Shown here: one piece after another, positions 1 to 9,365 of the stretch
How positions within the stretch are numbered: the stretch's first letter is position 1
Layout: each line of letters opens with the position of its first letter
NCBI RefSeq assembly: GCF_022132145.1
Contig: NZ_JAJISP010000004.1
Location: 1-64,000, forward strand
Length of the DNA: 64,000 bases
Direction: 5' to 3'
Source of the DNA: Pseudomonas sp. MMS21 TM103
Lineage (GTDB): Bacteria > Pseudomonadota > Gammaproteobacteria > Pseudomonadales > Pseudomonadaceae
Made by a program: the position numbers and the translations under genes
Notes under the pieces: model-generated
Databases searched by the model: none
Seen by the model: the letters and a program-made list of their open reading frames with translations, nothing else
Told to the model about the DNA's origin: nothing

Positions 1-105
1 CATTTCCAAATAAACTCTCGAACTTCGAGTGCCTACTTGTGATGCTGATAATCTTGCGACTAACAGTCTTACCTCACAAGCACCCACACGAATTGCTTGA
101 TTCAG

Positions 106-117
106 TTGTTAAAGAGC
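106..117 (-). promoter_or_regulatory. rrn boxA antitermination site
   Basis: The minus strand reads GCTCTTTAACAA, the core of the bacterial rrn boxA element that recruits NusB/NusE in the nascent leader so that RNA polymerase resists Rho-dependent termination. Its place between the promoters and the expected 16S start is as in other gamma-proteobacterial rRNA operons. Confidence 0.85.
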
Positions 118-151
118 GGTGGCCGAGTCTTTCGTCTCAACCGAGGCGCGC

Positions 152-179
152 ATTCTACAGCAGCCTCATTTACTGTCAA
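152..179 (-). promoter_or_regulatory. rrn promoter, proximal (4th of four)
   Basis: Minus strand -35 TTGACA (174-179) and -10 TAGAAT (152-157) with a 16-base spacer. It is the closest of four near-identical promoters to the 16S gene; the GC-rich bases just after the -10 resemble a stringent discriminator. Confidence 0.8.
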
Positions 180-257
180 GCGATCACGAAAATTTCTTTT
201 CAACTTCAACCACTTGCGCTTCCGATCAACCCTAGGCTTCTCGTTAGCGGGAGGCGA

Positions 258-285
258 ATTCTACAGCGTTTCAACCCGCTGTCAA
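258..285 (-). promoter_or_regulatory. rrn promoter (3rd of four)
   Basis: Minus strand -35 TTGACA (280-285) and -10 TAGAAT (258-263), 16-base spacer, same architecture as its neighbours. Confidence 0.8.
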
Positions 286-361
286 CCACCTCTTTTACCG
301 CTTTCGATCACCTCGACCGACCCGCCTGCAGAACCAAACCTCAACCCTGCAGGAGCGGCGC

Positions 362-389
362 ATTCTACGCAGCTTTCGCTGCTTTGCAA
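362..389 (-). promoter_or_regulatory. rrn promoter (2nd of four)
   Basis: Minus strand -35 TTGCAA (384-389) and -10 TAGAAT (362-367), 16-base spacer. The -35 is one base from consensus, so it is probably weaker than its neighbours. Confidence 0.7.
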
Positions 390-459
390 CTTCTCTTTTT
401 AAGCTAACTTCTTGTTTTACAAGAGGTTTACCGAGAAGCCTGCGCCAGAAGAGGTGCGG

Positions 460-487
460 ATTATAGGCCCGACAGAAACTACGTCAA
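460..487 (-). promoter_or_regulatory. rrn promoter, distal (1st of four)
   Basis: Minus strand -35 TTGACG (482-487), 16-base spacer, perfect -10 TATAAT (460-465), with an A/T-rich stretch just upstream (about 490-500) that could act as an UP element. It has the best -10 of the four and the only one reading TATAAT. Confidence 0.8.
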
Positions 488-595
488 CCAATTATTACGC
501 TTTTATGGATATTAATGCCTCACCGCCATGCGAACACCATATTCACACGCCGATACAGCCCTACGACATAGCCAGAAGACAGGTGACAGATACGA

Positions 596-628
596 CAAAG
601 CCGCTGATGAACCCCATCAGCGGCTTTG
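596..628 (-). terminator. intrinsic terminator after pssA
   Basis: Perfect 14-base arms (596-609 and 615-628) around a 5-base loop, just downstream of the pssA stop on the minus strand. The T-run is inside the stem, and the symmetrical shape could work in both directions, insulating pssA from the rrn promoters. Confidence 0.8.
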
Positions 629-649
629 TGGCAATAAAATGACCAGCGC

Positions 650-1465
650 TTACTCAGCAGTTTTACGGCGCCGCAACTGCAACAAGTATTGCACCGGACC
701 AGAGGCTGCATAGGCCAGGAAGATAATCAGCAGAATCCGCGGAGGATCACTGAACACCACAGCGAAAACCAACACCACCGCAAGGATGGCGACAAAGGGC
801 ACCCGCCCCTTCAGATCGAGATCTTTGAAGCTGTGGTACTTGATATTGCTGACCATGAGCATGCCGGCAGCTGCCACCAAGATGGCTATTACAAAGGCCA
901 TGTTAGAGCCCTGGATGCCGAAGTCACTGAAGGCCCACACAGTACCGGCAACGACGCCAGCTGCAGCCGGGCTAGCCAAGCCAATGAAATAGCGCTTGTC
1001 CGCGCTACCTATCTGCGTATTGAAGCGAGCCAGGCGCAATGCCGCGCCAGCGACATAGATGAAAGCGACCATCCAGCCAACCTTACCCAAACTGCCCAGC
1101 GCCCACTCGAAGGCCAGCAAAGCGGGCGCTACGCCGAAGGCGACCATATCGGACAACGAGTCATATTCGGCACCGAACGCACTTTGTGTATTGGTCAGCC
1201 GCGCCACTCGACCATCGAGGCTGTCCAGCACCATGGCCACGAACACGGCAGCCGCGGCCACATAGAAGTTGCCGTTTATTGCATTGATGATGGAGTAGAA
1301 GCCCGCAAACAGATTGGCGGTCGTGAACAGGTTGGGTAGAAGGTAGATGCCGCGATGACGAACTTTGCGACCTTCGGCATCGTGCCCCTCCTCTACATGC
1401 TCATCGATGGGTAGCAAGCTTTCGGCGTCTGGGGCCGATTGGGGCTCTTCTGGACGTTCGCTCAT
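650..1465 (-). CDS. pssA: CDP-diacylglycerol--serine O-phosphatidyltransferase
   Basis: Makes phosphatidylserine from CDP-diacylglycerol and L-serine in the inner membrane, the committed step to phosphatidylethanolamine. The full CDP-alcohol phosphatidyltransferase signature is present at residues 81-106 (D81, D84-G85, A88-R89, G98, D102, D106), followed by several hydrophobic segments. This is the integral-membrane type (271 aa), not the peripheral E. coli type. A longer frame begins 48 bases upstream, but the internal ATG at 1465 has an AAGG Shine-Dalgarno and gives the usual N-terminus. It is transcribed away from ilvC with a terminator between them. Confidence 0.93.
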   Translation of the reverse strand: MSERPEEPQSAPDAESLLPIDEHVEEGHDAEGRKVRHRGIYLLPNLFTTANLFAGFYSIINAINGNFYVAAAAVFVAMVLDSLDGRVARLTNTQSAFGAEYDSLSDMVAFGVAPALLAFEWALGSLGKVGWMVAFIYVAGAALRLARFNTQIGSADKRYFIGLASPAAAGVVAGTVWAFSDFGIQGSNMAFVIAILVAAAGMLMVSNIKYHSFKDLDLKGRVPFVAILAVVLVFAVVFSDPPRILLIIFLAYAASGPVQYLLQLRRRKTAE

Positions 1466-1578
1466 GAACAACACCTTGCAACTGATTTGGAGAATTTCGA
1501 CAGACGTTGCCAATCAGGGTTCGCCGCCAGCTTTGACTCAGTAATCAGGCTTTATACCAGAAGCCTTGTATCAGAATG

Positions 1579-1606
1579 AAAAAACGCGGCATTAGCCGCG
1601 TTTTTT
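1579..1606 (-). terminator. intrinsic terminator after ilvC
   Basis: Twelve-base arms (1579-1590, 1595-1606) with ATTA loop. The GC core is flanked by A6/T6, so the minus-strand RNA ends in a U-run directly after the ilvC stop codon; the A-run makes it potentially bidirectional. Confidence 0.92.
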
Positions 1607-1622
1607 CTCACATGGACAGACC

Positions 1623-2654
<1,032 letters not shown>

Positions 2655-2686
2655 TTACCTGGCCTCGAAGGCCGTTCGCTAAAGAT

Positions 2687-3178
2687 TTAGATGCTGAGTA
2701 CTTTGTCGCCACGGGCAATACCCGTGACACCACTACGTACGGTTTCCAGGATCGCGGCGGCGCCAATTGCCTGGATAAAGCTGTCCAGCTTGTCGCTCGT
2801 GCCGGCCAGCTGAATGGTGTAGACGCTCGTATTCACGTCAACAATCTGTCCGCGGAAGATGTCGGTAGTGCGCTTGACCTCGGCACGCTGGGCGCCGGTC
2901 GCCTTGACCTTGACCAGCATCAGTTCGCGTTCGATGTGCGCGCTCTCCGAAAGGTCGACCAACTTGACCACTTCGATCAGCTTGTTGAGGTTCTTGGTGA
3001 TCTGCTCGATCACCTCATCGTGGCCTACCGTGGTCAACGTCAGGCGCGACAGGGTCGGGTCTTCGGTAGGTGCCACAGTCAGACTTTCGATGTTGTAGTT
3101 GCGCTGCGAGAACAGACCGACCACTCGGGACAAAGCGCCTGGCTCGTTTTCCAGCAGCAGGGAAATAATGTGTCGCAT
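2687..3178 (-). CDS. ilvN: Acetolactate synthase small (regulatory) subunit
   Basis: Regulatory subunit of acetohydroxyacid synthase; its N-terminal ACT domain (about residues 1-80, starting MRHIISLLLENEPGALSRV) binds valine for feedback inhibition and activates the large subunit. At 163 aa it is the IlvH-type length. The reading frame is open for ten codons further upstream, but the ATG at 3178 lies 2 bases after the ilvB stop and matches the family N-terminus, so translation is probably coupled. Often named ilvH in Pseudomonas. Confidence 0.95.
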   Translation of the reverse strand: MRHIISLLLENEPGALSRVVGLFSQRNYNIESLTVAPTEDPTLSRLTLTTVGHDEVIEQITKNLNKLIEVVKLVDLSESAHIERELMLVKVKATGAQRAEVKRTTDIFRGQIVDVNTSVYTIQLAGTSDKLDSFIQAIGAAAILETVRSGVTGIARGDKVLSI

Positions 3179-3180
3179 GA

Positions 3181-4914
3181 TTAGGTACGCTCCGTCTTGC
3201 TCAGCCACATATCGCGCATCGCACCGTCTTTGATATGCATCGGATAGACGTGCTCACTGGTATCGACCTGAATATCGAGGAACACCAGACGATCTTTCAG
3301 CGCGAACGCCTCCTCCATCTTCGGCTTCAAGTCTTTCAGATCGGTGATACGCATACCGACATGGCCATAGGCTTCCGCCAGTTTGACGAAATCGGGCAGC
3401 GACTCCATGTAGGAATGCGAATGACGGCTGCCGTAGTTCATGTCCTGCCACTGACGCACCATGCCGAGGGCGCCATTGTTCAGGTTGATGATTTTCACCG
3501 GCAGATCGTACTGCAGACAGGTCGAAAGCTCCTGAATGTTCATCTGGATACTGCCTTCGCCAGTCACGCAAGCCACGTCAGCGTCCGGAAAACTGAGCTT
3601 GACCCCCATTGCCGCAGGGAAGCCAAAACCCATGGTGCCCAGACCGCCGGAGTTGATCCAGCGATTGGGTTTGTTGAAGCGATAGTACTGGGCCGCGAAC
3701 ATCTGGTGCTGACCCACGTCGGAAGTGACGAAGGCATCGCCATGCGTAACTTCACTGAGCATCTCGATGACGGTCTGCGGCTTGATGATGCTGCCATCAC
3801 CCTTGTCGTAGGGGAACATGCCGCGGCTGCCACGCCACTCCTCGATCTGCTTCCACCAACTGGCGAGCGCCTCTTTGCTCGGGGTCTCGCCGATTTCCTT
3901 GAGAATCGCGACCATCTCGGTCAGCACGCTCTCGACTGGACCAACAATCGGGATATCCGCCTTGATGGTCTTGGAGATCGAAGCCGGGTCGATGTCGATG
4001 TGGATGATCTTGGCGTTCGGACAGAACTTGCTTGCCCCATTGATGACCCGATCATCGAAACGGGCGCCAACCGCGAGGATCACATCCGCATGATGCATGG
4101 CCAGATTGGCGGTGTAGCTGCCGTGCATGCCGAGCATGCCGAGGAATTGACGATCGGTACCTGGATAGCCACCCAAGCCCATCAGGGTGTTGGTCACTGG
4201 CAGGTTGAGCATCTGCGCCAGCTCGGTCAGCGGTGATGCTGCGCCGCCCATGATCACGCCGCCGCCGGCATAGAGAATCGGCCGTTTAGCGCCCAGGAGC
4301 ATTTCCGCCGCCTTGCGGATCTGACCGGAATGGCCACGCAATGCCGGGCTGTAGGAGCGCAGCTTGACCTTCTTGGGGTAGACGTATTCGAATTTTTCCG
4401 CAGGATTGGTCATATCCTTCGGAATATCCACGACAACCGGACCGGGACGACCGGATTGCGCCAGATAGAAGGCTTTTTTCATGACTTCTGGAATTTCCGA
4501 GGCATGCTTGATCATGAAGCTGTGCTTCACGATCGGCCGGGAGATACCGATCATGTCGGTTTCCTGGAAGGCATCGGTCCCAACCATGTTGCTCGGCACC
4601 TGGCCAGACAGCACCACCATCGGAATAGAATCCATGTAGGCAGTGGCAATGCCGGTAATGGCATTGGTCGCACCAGGCCCAGAGGTCACCAGCACCACAC
4701 CGGCTTTACCGGTGGCACGGGCATAGCCGTCAGCCATGTGTGTCGCCGCTTGCTCGTGACGAACCAGGATGTGATTGACTTCCGGCTCCTTGAACAGGGC
4801 GTCATAGATATGCAGCAGGGCACCACCAGGGTAGCCGTAAATGTTCTTAACGCCTTCGTCACGCAAGAAGCGGACGACCATTTCAGCGCCGGATAAAAGC
4901 TCCACGTTGTTCAC
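3181..4914 (-). CDS. ilvB: Acetolactate synthase large (catalytic) subunit
   Basis: Thiamine-diphosphate and FAD enzyme that condenses pyruvate with pyruvate or 2-oxobutyrate, the first common step of branched-chain amino acid synthesis. Residues 1-170 form the N-terminal TPP-binding domain with catalytic E54 in [18 protein letters not shown]. The C-terminal part has the GEGS...NN cofactor motif in [14 protein letters not shown]...INLNN. At 577 aa it is normal length. An AGAGGTG Shine-Dalgarno precedes the ATG. First gene of ilvB-ilvN-ilvC, preceded by a long leader with attenuator-like features. Called ilvI in some annotations. Confidence 0.96.
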   Translation of the reverse strand: MNNVELLSGAEMVVRFLRDEGVKNIYGYPGGALLHIYDALFKEPEVNHILVRHEQAATHMADGYARATGKAGVVLVTSGPGATNAITGIATAYMDSIPMVVLSGQVPSNMVGTDAFQETDMIGISRPIVKHSFMIKHASEIPEVMKKAFYLAQSGRPGPVVVDIPKDMTNPAEKFEYVYPKKVKLRSYSPALRGHSGQIRKAAEMLLGAKRPILYAGGGVIMGGAASPLTELAQMLNLPVTNTLMGLGGYPGTDRQFLGMLGMHGSYTANLAMHHADVILAVGARFDDRVINGASKFCPNAKIIHIDIDPASISKTIKADIPIVGPVESVLTEMVAILKEIGETPSKEALASWWKQIEEWRGSRGMFPYDKGDGSIIKPQTVIEMLSEVTHGDAFVTSDVGQHQMFAAQYYRFNKPNRWINSGGLGTMGFGFPAAMGVKLSFPDADVACVTGEGSIQMNIQELSTCLQYDLPVKIINLNNGALGMVRQWQDMNYGSRHSHSYMESLPDFVKLAEAYGHVGMRITDLKDLKPKMEEAFALKDRLVFLDIQVDTSEHVYPMHIKDGAMRDMWLSKTERT

Positions 4915-4916
4915 CT

Positions 4917-4950
4917 CTAAAACGCCAGAAACCGCCCAGAAGGAGGCGGT
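4917..4950 (-). promoter_or_regulatory. candidate attenuator terminator in the ilvB leader
   Basis: On the minus strand the hairpin ACCGCC...GGCGGT (4931-4950) is followed by a T-rich stretch ending in TTTT just before the ilvB ribosome binding site. It begins one base from the stop of a Leu/Val-rich mini-ORF, the layout of a transcription attenuator. No antiterminator pairing was worked out, so this is a candidate only. Confidence 0.45.
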
Positions 4951-4980
4951 CTAAAATAGGTTTACTGCCAAGCAGAGCAT
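4951..4980 (-). CDS. candidate ilv leader peptide (9 aa)
   Basis: A 9-codon reading frame, MLCLAVNLF, sits between the ilvB promoter region and the attenuator-like hairpin. Four of nine residues are branched-chain (three Leu with codons CTC, TTG, CTA and one Val). This is the expected content for a peptide that senses charged tRNA-Leu/Val. No good Shine-Dalgarno is seen, and the frame is too short to be significant on its own; position is the main support. Confidence 0.35.
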   Translation of the reverse strand: MLCLAVNLF

Positions 4981-5401
4981 GAGCGACGGTGGTCGCCGAC
5001 TACGTCAGCTACTACTGAGCAAGTATTGGGAATACTCCAAAGTGTTGCGGAGTCTTCCCACCCAGCGCGAGGTAACGCGTTACGGGTGAAACAGGTCGGC
5101 GCGGGTACGCGCCTCATGTCTGCTGAGCTAAAGCCTGCTTGCGGCGGACTCCACTACAGCGAACGTTGAATTGTTCTGATTCGTCGAGGGCAAGTCAAGT
5201 CATCCGTGATGGATTCTGCAATCAGGGGCGTATTTTCGCTGATCTACCGAACTAAGCCAGCGCACTGTGGCTTGCGTTGGCGCGGCAAGGGGGCAAATAG
5301 TCGATCAGACGCCCACGTGCTGTGACACAGCGCAGGATGACGATTCTACCGTTTTGGTTATAGTAGCCACCTGGTATAGCCGCTCTTAATAAGGAAACAG
5401 C
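4981..5401. other. divergent intergenic region, ilvB leader / DUF4124 gene promoter
   Basis: About 420 bases between the diverging ilvB leader and the DUF4124 gene. It carries the ilvB promoter candidate (5170-5198) and a small GCGAC/GTCGC hairpin near 4982-5000 upstream of the leader peptide. No further gene is seen; open frames here are low quality. Confidence 0.6.
5170..5198 (-). promoter_or_regulatory. candidate ilvB sigma-70 promoter
   Basis: Minus strand -35 TTGACT (5193-5198), 17-base spacer, -10 AACAAT (5170-5175). This would give a leader of about 250 bases, long enough to hold the mini-ORF and hairpin described above. The -10 is imperfect. Confidence 0.4.
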
Positions 5402-5836
5402 ATGCGCCGTATGATCCTCACCAGTAGCCTGCTGCTCGCCCTGAGCGCAAGCGCCATGGCCAGCCAGGTATACAAATGGGTCGATGCACAAGGGGTCACT
5501 CATTTTGGCGCGCAGCCGCCACAAGGCCAGCAAGCCACGACCATCAATACCGCCGCCCCACCAGCGAAGACTGCCGAACCTGTAGCAACGCCAACATTCG
5601 AGGACATCGCCGACCCAGAGCAAGCCGCTATCGATGAAAAAGTGAAGCAGCAGATCGCAACCCAGGAAGCAGAGCGCAAGAAATACTGCGAAACCGTGCG
5701 AACCAACCTGTCACAACTGGAAAACAACCCGCGTGTGCGCATGGAGGTCGACGGCGAGGTACGCCGCCTGAACGAAGAAGAACGTCAGCAGCGCATCAGT
5801 GAAGCCAAGCAGGCCATTGGCAAGAACTGCAAGTAA
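5402..5836 (+). CDS. DUF4124 domain-containing secreted protein
   Basis: A 144-aa protein with a cleavable signal peptide (residues 1-20, ending SAMA-S) followed at once by a DUF4124 domain (SQVYKWVDAQGVTHFGAQPPQG, residues 21-42), a short beta-rich envelope domain of unknown function common in gamma-proteobacteria. The rest is a proline/alanine linker and a charged helical tail (residues 75-144). A good AAGGAAA ribosome binding site precedes the ATG. It is a single gene convergent with yqcC. Function is not known; periplasmic location is inferred. Confidence 0.85.
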   Translation: MRRMILTSSLLLALSASAMASQVYKWVDAQGVTHFGAQPPQGQQATTINTAAPPAKTAEPVATPTFEDIADPEQAAIDEKVKQQIATQEAERKKYCETVRTNLSQLENNPRVRMEVDGEVRRLNEEERQQRISEAKQAIGKNCK

Positions 5837-5873
5837 CCTGCCATGCGGGCAATGCACTGGAGAGGATGCGGCC

Positions 5874-6203
5874 TCAGGCCGCACCACAAATCAGCCGGTC
5901 GAACTCACCCAGCAACCTGATTAGAACGCGGGCCCGCTCACTGTGCCCGCCATAGACCTGCTCAGCCATGGGTTGAATGCCGCACGCCTCTGGCAGCGGG
6001 GCACCACTCTCGAGCAGGTTCTTCATGCGCGGCAGGAAAATCCACTGCAACCATTGCTCGAACGCCAGCGTATCGACGCAAAAAGGTTGCTGACTGGCCA
6101 GCGCCTGATCGCTCGGCGCCTGATCATCCCACCAGCCCTGCAACCGCAGTTCACGCTCGATCAGCAATAACTGCTGGGCGATCGCCGGCACACGAGCGTC
6201 CAT
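5874..6203 (-). CDS. yqcC: YqcC family protein
   Basis: A 109-aa all-helical protein of the YqcC/DUF446 family, with the family pattern of an N-terminal 'IERELR..GWW' helix and a central 'FCVDTLAFEQWLQWIFLPRM' segment. In many genomes yqcC is beside the tRNA pseudouridine synthase truC; here it instead follows the TPR lipoprotein gene with a one-base TGATG overlap and so is likely the last gene of the mrcB operon. Biochemical role unknown. A GC-rich hairpin (5867-5883) overlaps its stop codon. Confidence 0.85.
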   Translation of the reverse strand: MDARVPAIAQQLLLIERELRLQGWWDDQAPSDQALASQQPFCVDTLAFEQWLQWIFLPRMKNLLESGAPLPEACGIQPMAEQVYGGHSERARVLIRLLGEFDRLICGAA

Positions 6204-6913
6204 CAGAGACTCACTCGCGCTCGTTCACGCGCCTGCGCCGCACCGGCGGGATCACCCTGACGCTCACGCGCCTGGGCAATCAGGTTCCATAAGCTGGCCT
6301 GCAGCGCAGGTCGGCCACTGGCATAGCTCAGGCCACGACGGGCGAACTGCTCGGCCTGGGCCGCGTCGCCTTGGGCCAAACGCACTTCAGCCAGACGATA
6401 GAGCACTTGCGGCTCGCGTGGAGCAATACGTTGGGCACGCTCCAGACTGGACGCTGCACCATTCAGGTCACCACTCCCTTGCTGCTGCTGGGCGGTGGTG
6501 AGCAACGCCAGTACGGGACCATCCAGCTGTTCATCGGCGGCCAAACCACCGGCGCTCGGTATCCCACTCGGCATCGAAGGTGACGGCGAGCCGTAACCTG
6601 GCTCGCTGATGACGGGGGCCGTACTGAAAGGCTGGCCGCCCACCTCTCCACCAATCGGCGAGCTTGGTGCCGGAAACGTTTGAATCGGCGCCGAACTGCC
6701 ACCGGCACCGGGCACCATCACCACCACACCGGAATCCTGCGGCTGGCTCTGCGGCGGTTGGACAGTCGAACTGCCATAACCACCGGTACCAGCTTGTTGC
6801 TGGCCATACACAGAAGAGCTGGAATCGACAACAGGGATGGAGCCGCGCGGCACACTGGCACAACCGCCCAACACTGCCGAGGCGGTTAAAGCAGGAATCA
6901 ACCACTTAATCAC
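6203..6913 (-). CDS. TPR-repeat lipoprotein encoded next to PBP1b
   Basis: A 236-aa protein with a lipoprotein signal (lipobox LGGC, Cys about residue 18), a long Ser/Gly/Pro/Gln-rich disordered linker (about 25-125) and C-terminal tetratricopeptide repeats (about 130-236). It starts at GTG with a GAGGG ribosome binding site, 16 bases after mrcB. A lipoprotein with TPRs next to mrcB suggests an outer-membrane partner of PBP1b, similar in idea to LpoB/LpoP; P. aeruginosa LpoP is a TPR lipoprotein beside ponB/mrcB. This assignment is by context and domain layout, not proven. Confidence 0.8.
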   Translation of the reverse strand: MIKWLIPALTASAVLGGCASVPRGSIPVVDSSSSVYGQQQAGTGGYGSSTVQPPQSQPQDSGVVVMVPGAGGSSAPIQTFPAPSSPIGGEVGGQPFSTAPVISEPGYGSPSPSMPSGIPSAGGLAADEQLDGPVLALLTTAQQQQGSGDLNGAASSLERAQRIAPREPQVLYRLAEVRLAQGDAAQAEQFARRGLSYASGRPALQASLWNLIAQARERQGDPAGAAQARERARVSL

Positions 6914-6929
6914 GTCACACCCTCTTCAC

Positions 6930-9248
6930 TTAATCCAACCAACCACGTACCCAATCCATCACCGAATCGACCGGAACCTGAATACCACAGGCCTGACCAG
7001 GGACGGGCTCACTGCCACGAATATACGGCATCTGCACGGCATTCGGGCAGCTCGGATCAGATCCCTGCCCGCTGGCGGCATTCACCCACGCCTGGACAAC
7101 GTTATCCGGCATCGGCATATCCAGTGGCAGCGGATCGGCCTTGATCATGAAATCCGTCCACACCTGCAAGGCGCCGCTCGCACCAGTCAACGGTGTCGGG
7201 CCATTATCATCGCGACCGAGCCAGACTACCGCCAGCAGATCCTGACTGAAACCGGCAAACCAGCTGTCACGCGAATCATTGCTGGTGCCGGTCTTGCCAG
7301 CCAATGCCAGTGAGTTGGGCAAGCGGCTGTACACCGAACGTCCGGTGCCCTCACGCATGGTGCGTTGCATGGCGTTTTGCAGCAGGTATATCGCCCCGCC
7401 ATCGAAACGCTGCTGAATCTGGTAAGGATAGCGTTTGAGCGGCTCACCGTCGGCAGTCAGCACGCTACGAATACCACGCAAAGGGGTGTTGAAGCCGCCA
7501 TTGGCCATGGTCTGATACATACCCGCCACCTCCATCGGAGTCAGCGCGCCAGCACCCAGCAACATCGACGGATAGGCCGGCCATTTGCGCGCAACGCCCA
7601 GACGCTCAAGCGTTTTGAGTACGTTCGGCACGCCCAGTTCCAGCCCCAGCTTGGCACTGGACAAGTTGTAGGAGTGGGCCAGCCCCTGATACAGGTAAAC
7701 GGTGCCGTGAGACTTGTGATCATAGTTTTGCGGGCGCCAGACTTGGCCGTCCTGCCCCTTGATCGAGAAGGGTTTATCCTCCAGGAAGCTGGTCAAGGTG
7801 TACTGACTGGGACGTTCCAATGCAGCCAGGTAAATCGCCGGTTTGACCAAGGAGCCGATCGGTCTCAGGGCATCCAGGGCGCGATTGAAGCCGGCATAGC
7901 CCGGTTGGCGACTGCCTATAAGCACCTGCACTTCGCCAGTTTCCGGGTTGGTCACGACCATTCCGGCTTCAACCTGGTCCACCCCCTTACGGCCGGACAG
8001 ACGTTTCAACGAGTCTGCCAGGGCACTTTCGGCCTTGAGCTGGAGAATCGGGTCAAAGCTGGTGAAGATACGCAGACCTTCTTCGGTCAAATCCTCTTCG
8101 CGGTAATCCTCACGCAACTGGCGCTTAACCAGATCGAGGAAAGCCGGATACGAGCTATCAGCCATGCTGCCGCGCTGGGTCACGCCGAGTGGCTTCTGCT
8201 TGGCCGTAACCGCCTCATCAAGCGTTACCACGCCTTGCTGGACCAGCACATCAAGCACCAGATTACGCCGCTCCATGGCGCGTTCGGGATTGCGCCGAGG
8301 ATTGTAATAGGTTGGCCCCTTGACCATGCCGACCAGCAAAGCCACCTGCTCGAGCTTCAACTCAGCCAACGGCTGACTGAAGAAGTATTGACTGGCCAAC
8401 CCGAAACCATGCACCGCGCGGGCGCCGTCCTGGCCCAGAAAAACCTCGTTGAGATAGGCCTCGAGAATATCCTGCTTGTCGTAATGCAGCTCAAGCAGCA
8501 CCGCCATCATGGCCTCAGTGGCCTTGCGAATGAGGCTGCGTTCATTGCTCAGGTAGAAATTCTTCACCAGCTGTTGAGTCAAGGTGCTGCCGCCCTGGAC
8601 AACCTGCCCGGCCGTAGCATTGACCCAAACGGCACGCGCAATCGACTTGGGCGACACACCCCAATGATTGAAAAACTCGCGATCTTCGACCGCCACCAGG
8701 GTTTCCACCAGATAGGGCGGCACCTGCTCCAGCTTGATCAGCAAGCGGTCTTCCTGATGGGCCGGGTACAAACCGCCAATCAACATCGGCTCCAATCGAG
8801 CCACAGCAAGGCTGCTGCCATTGGCCTGGCTCAGGCCGGCGACGTAATCGCCGGAAAAACGCACGCGTACTTGTTGTGACGGCTCACGGCTTTCATAGAA
8901 TTGGAAGCCGCGCGTGTGCAACTCGAGGTTATTGCCGGCTACCGACACGGCGCCCGGACCATTGGCCGCACTCTCGCGGCGATATCCGAGGGCATCCAGC
9001 TCCTGGAGAAAGTCACTCTTGGTCAGTTTCTGGCCAACGAACAGCTCCAGAGGCCTGGCATAGACCTTGGCGGGCACGGTCCAGCGCTTGCCGGAAAATT
9101 TCTCCTGCACCACTGCATCGAGGTAAACCGCAAAGCCGGCGAACACCACCAAACCGACCAGACCAAGCTTGATAGCCCAGCCCAACCAGGGGCGCATGCC
9201 ACGCGAGCGGCGCTTTGAACGAGAACGAGGAGATCGGGTACGAGTCAT
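6930..9248 (-). CDS. mrcB: Penicillin-binding protein 1B (bifunctional transglycosylase/transpeptidase)
   Basis: Class A PBP that polymerises lipid II and cross-links the glycan strands in the periplasm. A basic cytoplasmic tail (1-20) precedes one membrane anchor (about 23-45) and a UB2H region (about 60-150). In the glycosyltransferase domain catalytic E188 lies in the EDREFFNHWG motif. The transpeptidase motifs are all present: S466-x-x-K469, S526-Y-N528 and K652-T-G654. At 772 aa it is normal length. First gene of mrcB-TPR lipoprotein-yqcC and diverges from the kinase-like gene at 9366. Confidence 0.96.
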   Translation of the reverse strand: MTRTRSPRSRSKRRSRGMRPWLGWAIKLGLVGLVVFAGFAVYLDAVVQEKFSGKRWTVPAKVYARPLELFVGQKLTKSDFLQELDALGYRRESAANGPGAVSVAGNNLELHTRGFQFYESREPSQQVRVRFSGDYVAGLSQANGSSLAVARLEPMLIGGLYPAHQEDRLLIKLEQVPPYLVETLVAVEDREFFNHWGVSPKSIARAVWVNATAGQVVQGGSTLTQQLVKNFYLSNERSLIRKATEAMMAVLLELHYDKQDILEAYLNEVFLGQDGARAVHGFGLASQYFFSQPLAELKLEQVALLVGMVKGPTYYNPRRNPERAMERRNLVLDVLVQQGVVTLDEAVTAKQKPLGVTQRGSMADSSYPAFLDLVKRQLREDYREEDLTEEGLRIFTSFDPILQLKAESALADSLKRLSGRKGVDQVEAGMVVTNPETGEVQVLIGSRQPGYAGFNRALDALRPIGSLVKPAIYLAALERPSQYTLTSFLEDKPFSIKGQDGQVWRPQNYDHKSHGTVYLYQGLAHSYNLSSAKLGLELGVPNVLKTLERLGVARKWPAYPSMLLGAGALTPMEVAGMYQTMANGGFNTPLRGIRSVLTADGEPLKRYPYQIQQRFDGGAIYLLQNAMQRTMREGTGRSVYSRLPNSLALAGKTGTSNDSRDSWFAGFSQDLLAVVWLGRDDNGPTPLTGASGALQVWTDFMIKADPLPLDMPMPDNVVQAWVNAASGQGSDPSCPNAVQMPYIRGSEPVPGQACGIQVPVDSVMDWVRGWLD

Positions 9249-9365
9249 GGCGCGGCATTATACGCACTTTGCCCCGGACAAGCAGGAGCAGTCCGGCGGT
9301 TTGCACAGCGGCTCTCAGCGGCCATAATGCCCGCCTCTTATTTGTTTGAAAGCCAAGGATCGCCC

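Larger units (their letters stand above)
1..453 (-). other. 5' leader of an rRNA operon (16S gene lies left of the window)
   Basis: Read on the minus strand, this stretch matches the conserved Pseudomonas pre-rRNA leader: a boxA antitermination motif followed by about 105 bases leading toward the 16S gene, which should begin just beyond position 1. Four tandem sigma-70 promoters lie upstream. The open frames here are chance products and no protein gene is supported. Assignment rests on my recollection of the leader sequence in this genus plus the promoter/boxA architecture; the 16S itself is not visible. Confidence 0.85.

Noticed and set aside
39..407. Overlapping plus-strand open frames of about 100-120 codons
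   Set aside because: They lie over the rRNA promoters and leader on the opposite strand, have no ribosome binding site and odd composition.
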